DNA from: Staphylococcus pragensis
GTDB lineage: Bacteria > Bacillota > Bacilli > Staphylococcales > Staphylococcaceae
DNA: 64,000 nucleotides
Direction of reading: 5' to 3'
NCBI RefSeq assembly: GCF_004785665.1
Contig: NZ_SRPJ01000002.1
Span: 186,001-250,000 of the forward strand
Positions within the stretch are counted from its first letter, which is position 1. Every line of letters starts with the position of its first letter. Made by a program: the position numbers and the translations under genes. Of the stretch, positions 36,754 through 47,460 are shown one piece after another. The notes under the pieces are model-generated. The model saw only the letters and a program-made list of their open reading frames with translations. It was not told where the DNA came from and searched no databases.

Positions 36754-36846
36754 ATAGTAATTTAAGACGTTCACAAATTAATTATAATTTATTCTTATTA
36801 AAATCAGCGTGCACGTCGTGTTTCAATGCTTGAAAAGCTAATATAG

Positions 36847-37383
36847 ATGGGGAAAGGGCGTAGTAATATGAATGAACACATTGAAGAGATACACAAAAAT
36901 GAAGTAACTGAGTTAAGACGTATAGCAGAAACGACATTTTACGAAACGTTTAAAGGAGAGTATTCACAAGAAAATTTTCAAAAATTCTTTAAGGAAACTT
37001 ATAATGAAGAAATATTACTATCTGAATTAGATAACCCCAATTCATTTCATTATTTTTATAAAGTAGATAACGAAATAGCTGGATATTTAAAGTTAAATAT
37101 TAATGACGCTCAAACTGAACCCAAAGGTGCTGACTATTTAGAAATACAACGTATCTACTTTTATAAAGGTCATCAAGGTGGGGGAAGAGGTAATGCTTTT
37201 ATTAAATTAGCACTTGAGAAAGCATGTGAACATCACAAGTCCAAAATATGGTTAGGGGTATGGGAATACAATGATAATGCATTAGCATTTTACAAACGAC
37301 ATGGCTTTGAAGTGACTGGTGAGCATGATTTTGTGAATGGCGATATTATAGATACCGACCTTATTATGGAAAGAAATGTTTAA
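36847..37383 (+). CDS. GNAT-family N-acetyltransferase
   Basis: 178 residues at most. GGGGAAAGGG precedes a possible internal start (ATG at 36868, MNEHIEEIHK), which may be the true one and would give 171 residues. The acetyl-CoA motif is IQRIYFYKGHQGGGRGNAFIKLALEKA (residues ~105-130), then WLGVWEYNDNALAFYKRHGFEVTGEHDF, as in the spermine/spermidine acetyltransferase-like (PaiA) group. The substrate is not proven. Confidence 0.82.
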   Translation: MGKGRSNMNEHIEEIHKNEVTELRRIAETTFYETFKGEYSQENFQKFFKETYNEEILLSELDNPNSFHYFYKVDNEIAGYLKLNINDAQTEPKGADYLEIQRIYFYKGHQGGGRGNAFIKLALEKACEHHKSKIWLGVWEYNDNALAFYKRHGFEVTGEHDFVNGDIIDTDLIMERNV

Positions 37384-37406
37384 AGTTGTATTTGATATAG
37401 TTAACT

Positions 37407-37449
37407 AAAAAAACGTTAAGATTCGTAAGTTAGAATCTTAACGTTTTTT
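37407..37449. terminator. Bidirectional terminator
   Basis: AAACGTTAAGATTC pairs with GAATCTTAACGTTT over a short loop, with A- and T-runs at the ends. Confidence 0.9.
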
Positions 37450-37450
37450 A

Positions 37451-39145
37451 TTAATGAGCATCATTTAAAATATCGCGCATAAGTTGTGTTAATTTTTTTA
37501 AAGATTGGTTATTCTCATTCACTAATGGGTGGTGAGTGATATTAGCTAACGTGTGATTAATTAAATCGTTAAGTAATGCCTCTTCATCTGTATACCAAAC
37601 ATTAGATAAACTATGCATCACGTCCTCATATACACCACGTTCATCTTCGTAAGCTTCATGATTAGGTGTGAACAAGCAAACCTTTTTCCCAATCGTTAAA
37701 GCATCAAAAATAATTGAAGAATAATCTGTTAAGACTACATCAGCAATTAATAATAAATCTTGAGTTTCAATATGACTAGGCGCTTCAATCACTTCTTCTG
37801 GCACTTGGGCCTTACTTTCAACATGACCTTTATAAACTACATCATATTGTTCTAGTAGCTCAGGTGTAATCGTTAAAGTAACATCTTCTCTGTCAGTTGC
37901 ATGCCACGTAGGCGCATATAATAATACTGGTTTTGTACGTTCTATACCAAGTTCATCTTTGACCTTTTTATGATGACTTTGATCATTAAGATTATGTAAT
38001 AAGTGACTGATTCTTGGATAGCCATATGTAATAAATTGCGTATTTTGATTTGGAAAAGCTGTTTCAAACAAGCCTTGTGAGTTAGCAGAATCTAATAAAA
38101 AGTAATCTTGTTGTAACCACTTATTATATTTACGCGCTTTATAGTTATAGATATTTTTATTTTGATCTGGTTCATGGCTATCTAAAAATAGCTTTTTAAT
38201 AGGCGTGCCATGCCATAATTGGATAACTGTACCATTTGGTTTATAATCGTCAGGTATATAACTCTCAATGACTACGATTTTAGCACTCTCAATTAATTCT
38301 TTATTTCCTTCCGCTTCAGGAGGTACGAAATAAGGACCTCGACGATCGTTCGTTATAAAGTATGCTTCAGTAGTAGGGTTACGTTTAACGAAATAATTAA
38401 ATAAATACTTTGAATTTCCTCTGTAACCATAATCAAAGCCTAAGAAAACAACATTATCTTTCACTTGAGATTTATCTTTTTGATAAACATAGCTCAAATT
38501 ACGATGATTTTTAACAGCACGTTGATGCATTTTATGATACATCCATTTAGGTAATTTAAATTTAGTAGTCACTAACCAACTTTCAGCAAAACGCATTTCA
38601 TCTTCTTTGCCAGGAAATCTAAATTTATTAAATGGAACTGAATGGCCATGTATATAAGCTAATTTATTTAAGTCAAAATGATTAATCAATTTAACTTCAC
38701 GCGTATCTAAAGATTTCCAAAATGCTTTGCTAGTTGGCATTTCATCGTTGAAGTCAAAAACAACATGACCATCTATATCTACTTCATTCTTCAAAGCAGT
38801 AATAACCGCTAAATCCATAATAGAGTGAATATCATATTTAGCTAAGTGTAAAAGTGTTGCATCGATATTATAAATAAAATTGGGATAATGATTAATATTT
38901 TTCATCCAAGATAAAAACGTAAGTTTATCGTCACCAAAATATCGACAATCGTTTAAATATAAGCCGTCAATTGTATAATCCACTGCAATAGAGTGATTTG
39001 ATAAAGCCACGGCTTCAAGCATATCTTGATTGATTTTAATTTCATTAGAATATGGAATAAAATGTGAAAACCCTGCCGATTTCGCTTTATTAAGTTGTAG
39101 CTCAAGATGTGCCATATTAGAAATGTTTATTTGTTTAATCATCAT
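37451..39145 (-). CDS. CDP-glycerol glycerophosphotransferase family protein
   Basis: 564 residues. The C-terminal ~370 residues match the TagB/TagF family that adds glycerol phosphate to wall or surface polymers. Family motifs include QLWHGTPIKKLFLDSHEP near residue 310, LLYAPTWHATD near residue 405, and DVVLTDYSSIIFDALTIGKKVCLF near residue 475. The N-terminal ~190 residues are not recognised and lack a membrane segment. The main tar operon genes are not nearby, so this is an accessory enzyme; a GT4 glycosyltransferase lies at 41215, on the other side of lctP. Confidence 0.85.
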   Translation of the reverse strand: MMIKQINISNMAHLELQLNKAKSAGFSHFIPYSNEIKINQDMLEAVALSNHSIAVDYTIDGLYLNDCRYFGDDKLTFLSWMKNINHYPNFIYNIDATLLHLAKYDIHSIMDLAVITALKNEVDIDGHVVFDFNDEMPTSKAFWKSLDTREVKLINHFDLNKLAYIHGHSVPFNKFRFPGKEDEMRFAESWLVTTKFKLPKWMYHKMHQRAVKNHRNLSYVYQKDKSQVKDNVVFLGFDYGYRGNSKYLFNYFVKRNPTTEAYFITNDRRGPYFVPPEAEGNKELIESAKIVVIESYIPDDYKPNGTVIQLWHGTPIKKLFLDSHEPDQNKNIYNYKARKYNKWLQQDYFLLDSANSQGLFETAFPNQNTQFITYGYPRISHLLHNLNDQSHHKKVKDELGIERTKPVLLYAPTWHATDREDVTLTITPELLEQYDVVYKGHVESKAQVPEEVIEAPSHIETQDLLLIADVVLTDYSSIIFDALTIGKKVCLFTPNHEAYEDERGVYEDVMHSLSNVWYTDEEALLNDLINHTLANITHHPLVNENNQSLKKLTQLMRDILNDAH

Positions 39146-39543
39146 ACATTATCCTTTTGCTCGTAAATTTCATATATATATTTTACCACGTGCATTAAAA
39201 AAAATCATAGTTACAAAGACATGCAAAAGAGAATGGTTGTAATTCATCTAATACTTAAATCAATGAAAAATTTTAATTTTATTGTATTTGTTAAAAAAAT
39301 CACAAAAATTTAGTTAAAAACGCTATATAGTATTGTCAATTAAATAAAAAGGTGTTATATTCTAATTGTGAAAAAGTTCACAATATAAAAATTGTGAAAT
39401 CTAGCATGATTAATTTGTCGACAAAATATTAATTATGTAGTGAACTGTACGAGGTTGAAATAGTCGTAGTGGACGTCCAGACCTCTTCCAGCTGAACGCT
39501 CTAGATGATTCATTAAAAAAATAAGGAAAGAAGAGTCAAAATT
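39146..39543 (+). promoter_or_regulatory. lctP promoter region and long structured leader
   Basis: A 398-base gap. TTGTCA at 39333-39338 and TATATT at 39356-39361 are 17 bases apart and form a strong promoter. The transcript would carry a leader of about 175 bases. Near its end GAGGT (39451) pairs with ACCTC (39481), enclosing the palindrome TGGACGTCCA (39470-39479), in a GC-richer patch that is unlike the AT-rich surroundings. The first ~180 bases hold no open frame or clear signal beyond the upstream promoter of the minus-strand gene. Confidence 0.7.
39366..39383. promoter_or_regulatory. Rex operator at lctP
   Basis: TTGTGAAAAAGTTCACAA fits the Rex consensus fully and starts five bases after the -10 element, covering the transcription start. 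A further half-site ATTGTGAAAT follows at 39391. Rex is known to repress lactate genes in S. aureus when NADH is low. Confidence 0.85.
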
Positions 39544-41145
39544 ATGTTAGTTCAAACATTTAACCCCTTCGATAACTTAGTGTTATCTAGCTTAATTGCA
39601 GCAATTCCTATTATTTTATTCTTATTATGTTTAACTGTCTTTAAAATGAAAGGTATTTATGCTGCTATTACTACTTTAGTAGTGACATTACTTATTGCTG
39701 TGCCATTCTTCAAATTACCAGTAGGTATTGCTTCTGGAGCAGTTGTAGAAGGTTTCTATCAAGGTATCATTCCAATTGGTTACATTGTTATGATGGCCGT
39801 ACTATTATACAAAATCACTCAAGAATCAGGACAATTTAATACAATTCAAGATAGTATTACTAGTATTTCACAAGACCAACGTATTCAACTTTTACTTATT
39901 GGTTTTGCATTTAACGCATTTTTAGAAGGTGCAGCAGGATTTGGTGTACCAATTGCTATCTGTGCATTATTATTATCACAACTTGGATTTAGACCATTAC
40001 AAGCAGCGATGCTTTGTTTAGTTGCAAATGCAGCTTCTGGTGCTTTTGGTGCTATTGGTATTCCAGTAGGTGTAGTTGATACTTTACATTTACCAGGTAG
40101 TGTACATGCGATGGGCGTTTCTCAAACATCTACATTAACTTTAGCCATTATTAACTTCTTTATTCCATTCTTATTAATTTTTATTATTGATGGTTTTAAA
40201 GGTATTAAAGAAACATTACCAGCTATCTTAGTTGTTTCAGTCACATACACAGTTTTACAAGGTTTATTAACAGTATTCAGTGGTCCAGAATTAGCTGACA
40301 TTATCCCACCTTTAGTTACAATGGGAGCTTTAGCTTTATTCTCTAGAAAATTCCAACCAAAAAATATTTATCGTGTACAAAAAGATGTCGAACCTGAACC
40401 AGTTAAACATCATAGTGTAAAAGAAATTATGTACGCATGGAGTCCATTCGTAATTTTAACTGTTATTGTTATGATTTGGAGTGCTTCATTCTTTAAAAAA
40501 TTATTCTTACCAAATGGCGCACTTTCTTCATTAGTGTTCAACTTTAATTTACCAGGTACATTTAGCCAAGTTGCACATAAACCAATTATCTTAACATTTA
40601 ACTTTATTGGTCAAACTGGTACAGCGATCTTATTAACTATTATCATTACAGTATTAATGGCGAAAAAAGTAAGCTTTGGTGATGCAGGTCGTTTATTTGG
40701 CGTTACATTTAAAGAATTATGGTTACCAGTTCTTACAATTTGTTTCATCTTAGCTATCTCTAAAATTACAACATACGGTGGTTTAAGTGCTGCAATGGGT
40801 CAAGGTATTGCCAAAGCAGGAAATGTCTTCCCAGTATTATCACCAATCTTAGGTTGGATTGGCGTATTTATGACAGGATCAGTAGTAAATAACAACTCAT
40901 TATTTGCTCCAATTCAAGCGTCAGTAGCGCAACAAATTGGTACTAGCGGTTCATTACTTGTAGCTTCTAATACAGTTGGTGGGGTAGCTGCTAAATTAAT
41001 CTCACCACAATCAATTGCAATTGCTACAGCAGCCGTTAAAGAAGTAGGTAAAGAATCAGAATTACTTAAAATGACTTTACGTTATAGTATTGGATTATTA
41101 ATCTTTATCTGTATTTGGACATTCCTACTTTCATTATTCTTATAA
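39544..41145 (+). CDS. lctP: L-lactate permease
   Basis: 533 residues with about 13 hydrophobic segments, LctP/LldP family, which moves lactate with protons. Family features include LEGAAGFGVPIAICALLL near residue 130, NAASGAFGAIGIPVG near residue 160, and the C-terminal TGSVVNNNSLFAPIQASVAQQIGTS-like segment. GGAAAGAAG precedes the ATG. With the Rex operator it is expected to be induced under fermentative conditions for lactate exchange. Single gene with its own terminator. Confidence 0.93.
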   Translation: MLVQTFNPFDNLVLSSLIAAIPIILFLLCLTVFKMKGIYAAITTLVVTLLIAVPFFKLPVGIASGAVVEGFYQGIIPIGYIVMMAVLLYKITQESGQFNTIQDSITSISQDQRIQLLLIGFAFNAFLEGAAGFGVPIAICALLLSQLGFRPLQAAMLCLVANAASGAFGAIGIPVGVVDTLHLPGSVHAMGVSQTSTLTLAIINFFIPFLLIFIIDGFKGIKETLPAILVVSVTYTVLQGLLTVFSGPELADIIPPLVTMGALALFSRKFQPKNIYRVQKDVEPEPVKHHSVKEIMYAWSPFVILTVIVMIWSASFFKKLFLPNGALSSLVFNFNLPGTFSQVAHKPIILTFNFIGQTGTAILLTIIITVLMAKKVSFGDAGRLFGVTFKELWLPVLTICFILAISKITTYGGLSAAMGQGIAKAGNVFPVLSPILGWIGVFMTGSVVNNNSLFAPIQASVAQQIGTSGSLLVASNTVGGVAAKLISPQSIAIATAAVKEVGKESELLKMTLRYSIGLLIFICIWTFLLSLFL

Positions 41146-41153
41146 GCATAATA

Positions 41154-41197
41154 AAAATTGTAATTTGAGCGATGTTGCTCAAATTACAATTTTTTTA
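41154..41197. terminator. Bidirectional terminator after lctP
   Basis: AAAATTGTAATTTGAGC pairs perfectly with GCTCAAATTACAATTTT over six bases, followed by T. Confidence 0.93.
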
Positions 41198-41214
41198 TGT
41201 CTTAATTTAAATTT

Positions 41215-42360
41215 TTATGAAATAGCAGATACGAATTTGGCATAAACTTTATCTGATGAATATTGTTCAACTGTATGATGGCCTTCTGTTATCACATTGT
41301 CATTATGGTCGAGATGGTTGATTGTAAGGTCTATATATTTCGTTAGAGAATTAACATCTGCATAATCAGCTAAATAACCATTTACGCCATGATTAATTAA
41401 ACTAGCAGGACCTAAAGTATCTTTGAAACTAATCACAATATTGTCCTGTGCCATCGCTTCTAAAATGACCATCCCAAATCCTTCGTTTCGTGAAGGTACG
41501 ACAGTGATTTTACTTTGTGCTAATTTCTCATTTAACTGTTGAGTAGCAGGATGAAGTGTAATAATATCAGTGAGTTTATAATTATCAATTAATTGTTGAA
41601 GCTTCGCACGTTCTTGACCATCTCCATATAATTCAACTTTAAAGTGAGATTGACGCACTGTATTTTGAATTCGTTGAATACTTTCTATTAAAATGTCAAA
41701 GCCTTTTTCATACTCTAATCTTCCAGCACTCATAATAATATTTTCTTTGGCAATGGGAAGTGATTGAACATTAATAATATTAGGTACGGTAAAAACTGGC
41801 GTAGTTATAAGCTCTTGATATTTTTTTTGATCATTTGCAGTTAAAGTAGTAATCACATCTAATTGATTATAAGCACTGATAATTTCACTTTGATACGCTT
41901 TCGGATATGCCTCTAAATTCATATGTTCCATACCAACAGTCGTAATATTTGCAGAATGGTATTGGGCAATTAATATATTAAAACTCGCTCTCGTACCAAC
42001 TAACACATCGGTATTAACCTGCTTAATCGCTTTGATTATCTTACGTTCTATATAGCTTGAAAATTGATTCAAGCCGGGCTCATATTTTGATAGCCGAGTT
42101 GGCTTGAAAAAAGGTGTATAACGATTTAAACGATTCATTACTATCGAGCCGACATTTTGAGGTTTCAAGCGATAATCGATTAGCGTTTTAACATGAATTG
42201 CGTCATCTAATTCAAAGTAAGGCTTATCTGCAGCCCTAAAGATAGAAATGATTTCTACATGATGTCCTTTATTTGATAGTGTATTAGCAAGTTCAGTCAC
42301 TGCTTTAACAGTACCGCCTAAAGCATAAATATTATGCATTAAAAAAGTAAATGATTTCAT
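41215..42360 (-). CDS. Glycosyltransferase, GT4 family
   Basis: 381 residues with the GT-B fold. The N-terminal glycine segment is NIYALGGTVKAVTELANTLSNKGHHVEIIS, and the C-terminal nucleotide-sugar site is SRNEGFGMVILEAMAQDNIVISF (residues ~290-315, E-x7-E type). SAGRLEYEKGFDILIES is also typical of retaining GT4 enzymes. Similar proteins glucosylate poly(glycerol phosphate) or other wall polymers (TagE-like). The acceptor is not certain. GAGGTG precedes the start. Confidence 0.85.
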   Translation of the reverse strand: MKSFTFLMHNIYALGGTVKAVTELANTLSNKGHHVEIISIFRAADKPYFELDDAIHVKTLIDYRLKPQNVGSIVMNRLNRYTPFFKPTRLSKYEPGLNQFSSYIERKIIKAIKQVNTDVLVGTRASFNILIAQYHSANITTVGMEHMNLEAYPKAYQSEIISAYNQLDVITTLTANDQKKYQELITTPVFTVPNIINVQSLPIAKENIIMSAGRLEYEKGFDILIESIQRIQNTVRQSHFKVELYGDGQERAKLQQLIDNYKLTDIITLHPATQQLNEKLAQSKITVVPSRNEGFGMVILEAMAQDNIVISFKDTLGPASLINHGVNGYLADYADVNSLTKYIDLTINHLDHNDNVITEGHHTVEQYSSDKVYAKFVSAIS

Positions 42361-42686
42361 GGTTACACCTCAAATTTCTTAATTTAAAAAGATTATAGCA
42401 TGTGTGACTTCCTGAGTAATAGCTATTAAATAGCGCATTGCTTAATAAAAGTAAATTTAGTGTAAGTAGGAAACAGTAACTTAAATAATGTAATAATTAG
42501 TATAAACACTTTTTTCAACGAGAAATTATGTATATAATTAGAGTAGTTATTAAAAAGTCGATTTACGTTTTTACGTAAAATTAATATTAAAAATTTTTAT
42601 AAGAAAAAGAAAGCGTTTTAATTTATTAGGCCAGGGTCTTAACTTATCGACTAAAGATGTGATTATAAAAGGGGGACTGTGTTGTT
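42361..42686. promoter_or_regulatory. Intergenic region upstream of mqo, with cre-like site
   Basis: 326 bases between divergent genes. A CcpA-type site AAGAAAGCGTTTTAAT at 42607-42622 matches the cre consensus with two mismatches. A 12-base near-palindrome, TTTACGTTTTTACGTAAA-like, lies at about 42560-42578. No open frame or RNA gene is visible. Confidence 0.4.
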
Positions 42687-44165
42687 ATGAGTTCACAACA
42701 TAGCAAAACAGATGTCATCTTAATTGGTGGCGGAATTATGAGCGCAACATTAGGTACATTGTTAAAAGAATTATCTCCAGACAAAGAAATCAAAATCTTT
42801 GAAAAGTTAGAACAATCAGGAGAAGAAAGTTCTAACGTATGGAATAATGCTGGTACAGGACATTCAGCATTATGCGAATTAAACTATACTAAAGAAGGTA
42901 AAGATGGCTCTGTAGACATTAATAAAGCCATTAAGATTAATGAACAATTCCAAGTATCAAAACAGTTTTGGGCACATTTAGTAAGAACAGGCCAATTAGA
43001 CAACCCAGGTAATTTTATTCAATCTGTGCCACATATGAGTTTCGTAAAAGGTATTTTTAATGTTCGATTTTTAAAAAGCCGTGTGGAAGCACTGAAAAAA
43101 AACATTTTATTTGAAAAAATGGAAATTACTGAAGATAGAGAAAAAATGAAAGAATGGGTACCGTTAATGATTGAAGGTAGAACTTCTAACGTACCAATTG
43201 CTTTATCTCGTGATGAATCAGGAACAGATGTTAACTTCGGCGCATTAACAAAGAAATTAATTTCTAATTTAAAAGAACGCAATGTAGAAGTGCAATATAA
43301 ACAAGAAGTTGAAAATATTGAAAAGTTAGATAATGGTAACTGGAAAGTGACAGTTAAAGATTTAAAATCTGGTCAACAACATACGTATGAATCAGAATTT
43401 GTCTTTATTGGTGCAGGTGGCGCAAGTTTACCGTTACTCCAAAAAACAGGTATTAAACAGTCTAAACATATTGGTGGTTTCCCAGTAAGTGGATTGTTCT
43501 TACGTTGTACAAACAAAGATGTCATTGAACGTCATCATGCGAAAGTTTACGGTAAAGCAGACGTAGGCGCCCCACCAATGTCAGTACCTCATTTAGATAC
43601 TCGATTCGTAAATGGAGAACGTTCATTACTATTTGGACCATTTGCAGGCTTTTCACCTAAATTCTTAAAAACAGGATCAAACTTAGACTTAATTCGTTCT
43701 GTTAAACCAAATAACGTGGTTACAATGTTAACAGCGGGTGTAAAAGAATTTAACTTAACGAAATACTTAGTTTCTCAACTTATGTTAACGCATAAAGAGC
43801 GTATGAATGACTTACGTGTCTTCTTACCAAATGCGAAAGATGAAGACTGGGAAGTTATTGTAGCGGGTCAACGTGTACAAGTGATTAAAGATACAGAAGA
43901 TAGTAAAGGTAATTTACAATTCGGTACAGAAGTTATCACATCAGATGATGGCTCATTAGCTGCATTACTTGGCGCTTCACCAGGGGCATCTACTGCAGTA
44001 GATATTATGTTAGATTTATTACAACGTTGCTATGGTGCAGAATTCAAAGGTTGGATTCCGAAGATTAAGGAAATGGTACCTTCATTTGGATTGAAACTAA
44101 CTGAACATGAAGATGTATATAGAGCAGTTCATAAAGAAGTACAAAAATATTTAAATGTAAAATAA
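42687..44165 (+). CDS. mqo: Malate:quinone oxidoreductase
   Basis: 492 residues, membrane-associated FAD enzyme that oxidises malate to oxaloacetate and reduces menaquinone. The FAD motif is at the start ([21 protein letters not shown]), followed by the family block [22 protein letters not shown] near residue 52, then [19 protein letters not shown] near residue 240 and SGLFLRC. The C-terminal [22 protein letters not shown] is also typical. GGGGGACTG precedes the ATG. Staphylococci often have two Mqo paralogues; the one next to lctP corresponds to this locus. Confidence 0.93.
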   Translation: MSSQHSKTDVILIGGGIMSATLGTLLKELSPDKEIKIFEKLEQSGEESSNVWNNAGTGHSALCELNYTKEGKDGSVDINKAIKINEQFQVSKQFWAHLVRTGQLDNPGNFIQSVPHMSFVKGIFNVRFLKSRVEALKKNILFEKMEITEDREKMKEWVPLMIEGRTSNVPIALSRDESGTDVNFGALTKKLISNLKERNVEVQYKQEVENIEKLDNGNWKVTVKDLKSGQQHTYESEFVFIGAGGASLPLLQKTGIKQSKHIGGFPVSGLFLRCTNKDVIERHHAKVYGKADVGAPPMSVPHLDTRFVNGERSLLFGPFAGFSPKFLKTGSNLDLIRSVKPNNVVTMLTAGVKEFNLTKYLVSQLMLTHKERMNDLRVFLPNAKDEDWEVIVAGQRVQVIKDTEDSKGNLQFGTEVITSDDGSLAALLGASPGASTAVDIMLDLLQRCYGAEFKGWIPKIKEMVPSFGLKLTEHEDVYRAVHKEVQKYLNVK

Positions 44166-44171
44166 TAAATA

Positions 44172-44224
44172 GAAGCGGATATCTATTAATGAAAGTTAAT
44201 TCATTAATTAGATATCCGCTTTAT
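44172..44224. terminator. Bidirectional terminator between mqo and hssS
   Basis: AGCGGATATCTA pairs with TAGATATCCGCT, with an inner ATTAATGA/TCATTAAT stem, flanked by T. Confidence 0.88.
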
Positions 44225-44226
44225 TA

Positions 44227-45603
44227 TTAATGTATGTTTTCAAATAGGTTTATAGTAAATGTTGTCCCTATTTGTTCAGAACTTGATACTGAAATAGTAC
44301 CATTATGAAGTTCTATGATAGCTTTCGTAATTGCCAATCCTAAACCATTACTATTTTGATGGTTATTAAGTTTGTAAAAGCGATCAAAGAGATGTTGCTG
44401 TGCTTCTTCATTTATAGAAGTACCTTCATTCGTTACTGTAAAAATAATTGAGTCATTGTCAGAAGAAAGCATCACTTCAATTGTGCTATCGGTTGTTGCA
44501 TATTTAACTGCATTTTGAATTAAGTTGAAAAAGGCTTGATATAATAAGCGACTATTTCCTCGGAAATAAACATCTTCTATTTCTGATAATAACATGAGAT
44601 TCTTATCATCAAGCGCAAACTGTTCATGTCGAATAATATCAGTAATCAAAGCAGTTAAATGAACCTCATCATTGAATTTTAAATGCTGAGCATTATCTAA
44701 TTCAGAAAGTAAAAGTAACTCTCTAGTTAAATCGCTTAAACGTGTGACTTCTGAATGGACATCATTAATCAACATGTTTCGACTTTGCTCAGTTTTAGAT
44801 TTTTGCAACTCACTTAATAGTCGTTGTATGTGCGTTAATGGTGTTTTAATTTCATGTGAAACGTTTTGCACGAAATGTTGGCGCATATCATCCACTTGCT
44901 TCAAAGATTGACGCATATCATCAAAGCGATATTGTAGTGTACCAATTTCATCGTGACGTGTTTGTTTAATAGGTGTATCAAAGTCACCATTGATCAACCG
45001 CTCAGTTGCATTTTTCAAAAGTTTTACCGGACGGATAATCGAGTATGTTGAGAGGATAACAAGCGTGATAGAAATGATAAGCAGTAATCCTAGAAGTACA
45101 CCCAAAAAGATACGGAACTCACTAAAAGTATGACCAATATCAGGTCGCATAAATACTGCGATAGGTTGCTGTTGATGCGTAAATCTGACACCAACCGTAT
45201 TATTAGTCTCGTTATCAAAAAAGCCTGTGACAAATAATTCATAGGGCTTATTTTTTATACCGTGAAAGTCTTGACCTTGCAACACTTTATCTATCGAAGC
45301 CTTGCTAAGGTTATCTTTTCGAAAAGGATGGCCATAAAAAGATTTATGATGATGTTTGTCCACTGTCACAATTTGATAGTTCATTTGACCTAAATGTTGA
45401 AAATACGCGTCTAAATTTGAAGCGTCAAAATGCTCATTATAGGAACGAGCTTCTTTTAACGTGCGCATAATCTTAGCGTCGTTACTCGGTTTTAAATTGA
45501 AATGATAATAAACATTAGTAAAAAGGAAACTGACTAAGGCACTAAATAAAATCACGGTAATAGTGTAAATGGCGATTCGGCTATACAACGTCTTAAACAT
45601 CAT
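44227..45603 (-). CDS. hssS: Heme-sensing histidine kinase HssS
   Basis: 458 residues. Two membrane segments (residues ~10-32 and ~160-185) flank an external sensor domain. A HAMP linker and the phospho-His motif [19 protein letters not shown] follow, then the ATPase domain ([10 protein letters not shown] and [14 protein letters not shown]). It detects heme excess and phosphorylates HssR. It overlaps hssR by 11 bases. The hrtBA exporter genes lie divergently upstream of hssR, as in S. aureus. Confidence 0.94.
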   Translation of the reverse strand: MMFKTLYSRIAIYTITVILFSALVSFLFTNVYYHFNLKPSNDAKIMRTLKEARSYNEHFDASNLDAYFQHLGQMNYQIVTVDKHHHKSFYGHPFRKDNLSKASIDKVLQGQDFHGIKNKPYELFVTGFFDNETNNTVGVRFTHQQQPIAVFMRPDIGHTFSEFRIFLGVLLGLLLIISITLVILSTYSIIRPVKLLKNATERLINGDFDTPIKQTRHDEIGTLQYRFDDMRQSLKQVDDMRQHFVQNVSHEIKTPLTHIQRLLSELQKSKTEQSRNMLINDVHSEVTRLSDLTRELLLLSELDNAQHLKFNDEVHLTALITDIIRHEQFALDDKNLMLLSEIEDVYFRGNSRLLYQAFFNLIQNAVKYATTDSTIEVMLSSDNDSIIFTVTNEGTSINEEAQQHLFDRFYKLNNHQNSNGLGLAITKAIIELHNGTISVSSSEQIGTTFTINLFENIH

Positions 45604-46267
45604 AACTCACCCTATAACCTTGGCCTCTGACAGTTTGAATATGTATATTTGATTGTAATTTAGCTAAACGTTGTCTTAAGCGTTTAATATGAACATCCAC
45701 TGTGCGCTCATCACCTTCATAATCAAAGCCCCAAATCTTCTCGATTAATACATCTCTCGTAAAAATTTGTTTGGGCTGACTACATAATAAGAAAAGTAAT
45801 TGAAACTCTTTCGTAGGTAAATTCATCTTTTTATTATGTACTGCGACTTCCATGTATGATTCGTTTAACACTATATTACCGATTTGAATTTCACTTTGGG
45901 CATTAATTTGATAACGACGTAATACTGCTTGAATTCGGAACAATAATTCTTTAACTTCAAAAGGTTTAGTAACATAATCGTCTGTCCCACTTACGAAGGC
46001 ATGTTCCTTATCACTTAATGCATCTCTTGCCGTCAACATAATGACAGGGAGGTTGAAATTATTCTTTAACGTCTTACAAAGTTCAAAGCCATCTATACCT
46101 GGCATCATTATGTCCACCACAGCAATATCTACTTGATGCGTATCTAAGTAATCAAGCGTCGCTTCTCCACTTGATTGAGTAATCGTGTGGATATGATTTG
46201 CCTCTAAATGTGTGGAAACGTAATGCAATAACTTTAAATCATCATCTACAATTAAACACTTCACCAT
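45593..46267 (-). CDS. hssR: Heme response regulator HssR
   Basis: 224 residues of the OmpR/PhoB class. The receiver domain has Asp7-Asp10 and phospho-acceptor Asp52 ([11 protein letters not shown]) and the conserved Lys in [14 protein letters not shown]. The winged helix spans about residues 125-222 ([52 protein letters not shown]). Its known target, a direct repeat upstream of hrtB, is present at 46338-46357. Confidence 0.94.
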   Translation of the reverse strand: MVKCLIVDDDLKLLHYVSTHLEANHIHTITQSSGEATLDYLDTHQVDIAVVDIMMPGIDGFELCKTLKNNFNLPVIMLTARDALSDKEHAFVSGTDDYVTKPFEVKELLFRIQAVLRRYQINAQSEIQIGNIVLNESYMEVAVHNKKMNLPTKEFQLLFLLCSQPKQIFTRDVLIEKIWGFDYEGDERTVDVHIKRLRQRLAKLQSNIHIQTVRGQGYRVSYDV

Positions 46268-46337
46268 GTTTGCTCTTCTCCTTTATATTTTATCCTCATT
46301 ATACGAATAACTAATTAAGAAGACAATTCCTCTTATC

Positions 46338-46357
46338 GTTCATATTCAGTTCATATT
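46338..46357 (+). promoter_or_regulatory. HssR-binding direct repeat upstream of hrtB
   Basis: Two exact copies of GTTCATATT are separated by two bases (CA). This matches the direct repeat known to be needed for HssR activation of hrtAB in S. aureus. Confidence 0.9.
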
Positions 46358-46404
46358 TGTCAATTAAGCTATGCACATAAAGTCGTAGTGGGGAGGAATA
46401 ATAT

Positions 46405-47460
46405 ATGAACTTAGCATGGAAAGAAATGAGATTTTATAAATTTCGATATGCTTTAATCATGTTAATTATATTTTTATTAGGAATTATGGTGTTATTCATT
46501 AGCGGTTTAGCACAAGGCTTAGCTCGTGAAAACATCTCATTTTTAGACAATACGAACGCACGCTATTTTATTACCGAAGATATGAAAGAACCTAAAATTG
46601 AAAGTTCTCATCTAACAACAAAACAACAAAGTCAAATTGAGGATGTCATTCATCAACAGCCAACTTCAATAGGGCCTCAAACTTTGAAACTTCAAAACCA
46701 AGATCAAGATGTATTAACATATACGACATCATCAAAGTTGCAACCTAAACTTGAAAAGGGTTCATATCCTCAAAAAAGTGATGAAATTGCTATTAATCAA
46801 AAATTAACGGGAGAAGATATTAAAGTAGGAGATAAAGTATCTTTTAAAGGACATCATCAGCAGTTTAAAGTGAGTGGCATTATTGAGGACACGATGTACG
46901 CGCACAGTTCGATGATTTTAATGACAAAAAAAGGATTTAACCAACTCAATCAACAAGTTTCAACATTTTATCCAGTAACTGATTTAGATAAACAACAATT
47001 AGAAAAAATCAATTCATTGAAAGATGTAAAAGTGAGTACACAACCAACATTAACGGATAATATTGCAAGTTATAAAGCTGAACAATTACCACTTAATCTG
47101 ATGATTGCAAGTTTATTTATTATTACAGCTATCGTTTTAAGTGCTTTCTTTTATGTGATGACTATTCAAAAAGTTTCTCAAATAGGGATTTTAAAAGCAA
47201 TAGGTATAAAAACACGTCATCTACTGTCAACGCTCGTATTACAAATTTTAATGACTACGTTGATTGGTGTATTCTTGGCTGTGCTTCTTATTGAAGTATT
47301 ACAGTTAGTGATGCCAGTCTCAATGCCATTTTATTTGAACAACACAAACATTGTCATAATGATAGCGATTTTCTTAATCGTTGGATTTATTGGAACCATT
47401 CTTTCATTCTTTAAAATTTTGAGAATAGATCCTATCGAAGCAATTGGAGGGGGAGAATAA
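46405..47460 (+). CDS. hrtB: Heme exporter permease HrtB
   Basis: 351 residues of the FtsX/MacB type: one N-terminal helix (residues ~14-35), a ~180-residue external domain, then three helices near the C-terminus. [40 protein letters not shown] is the usual cytoplasmic coupling segment. It exports excess heme with HrtA. GTGGGGAGG precedes the ATG. It shares one base with the hrtA start. Confidence 0.93.
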   Translation: MNLAWKEMRFYKFRYALIMLIIFLLGIMVLFISGLAQGLARENISFLDNTNARYFITEDMKEPKIESSHLTTKQQSQIEDVIHQQPTSIGPQTLKLQNQDQDVLTYTTSSKLQPKLEKGSYPQKSDEIAINQKLTGEDIKVGDKVSFKGHHQQFKVSGIIEDTMYAHSSMILMTKKGFNQLNQQVSTFYPVTDLDKQQLEKINSLKDVKVSTQPTLTDNIASYKAEQLPLNLMIASLFIITAIVLSAFFYVMTIQKVSQIGILKAIGIKTRHLLSTLVLQILMTTLIGVFLAVLLIEVLQLVMPVSMPFYLNNTNIVIMIAIFLIVGFIGTILSFFKILRIDPIEAIGGGE

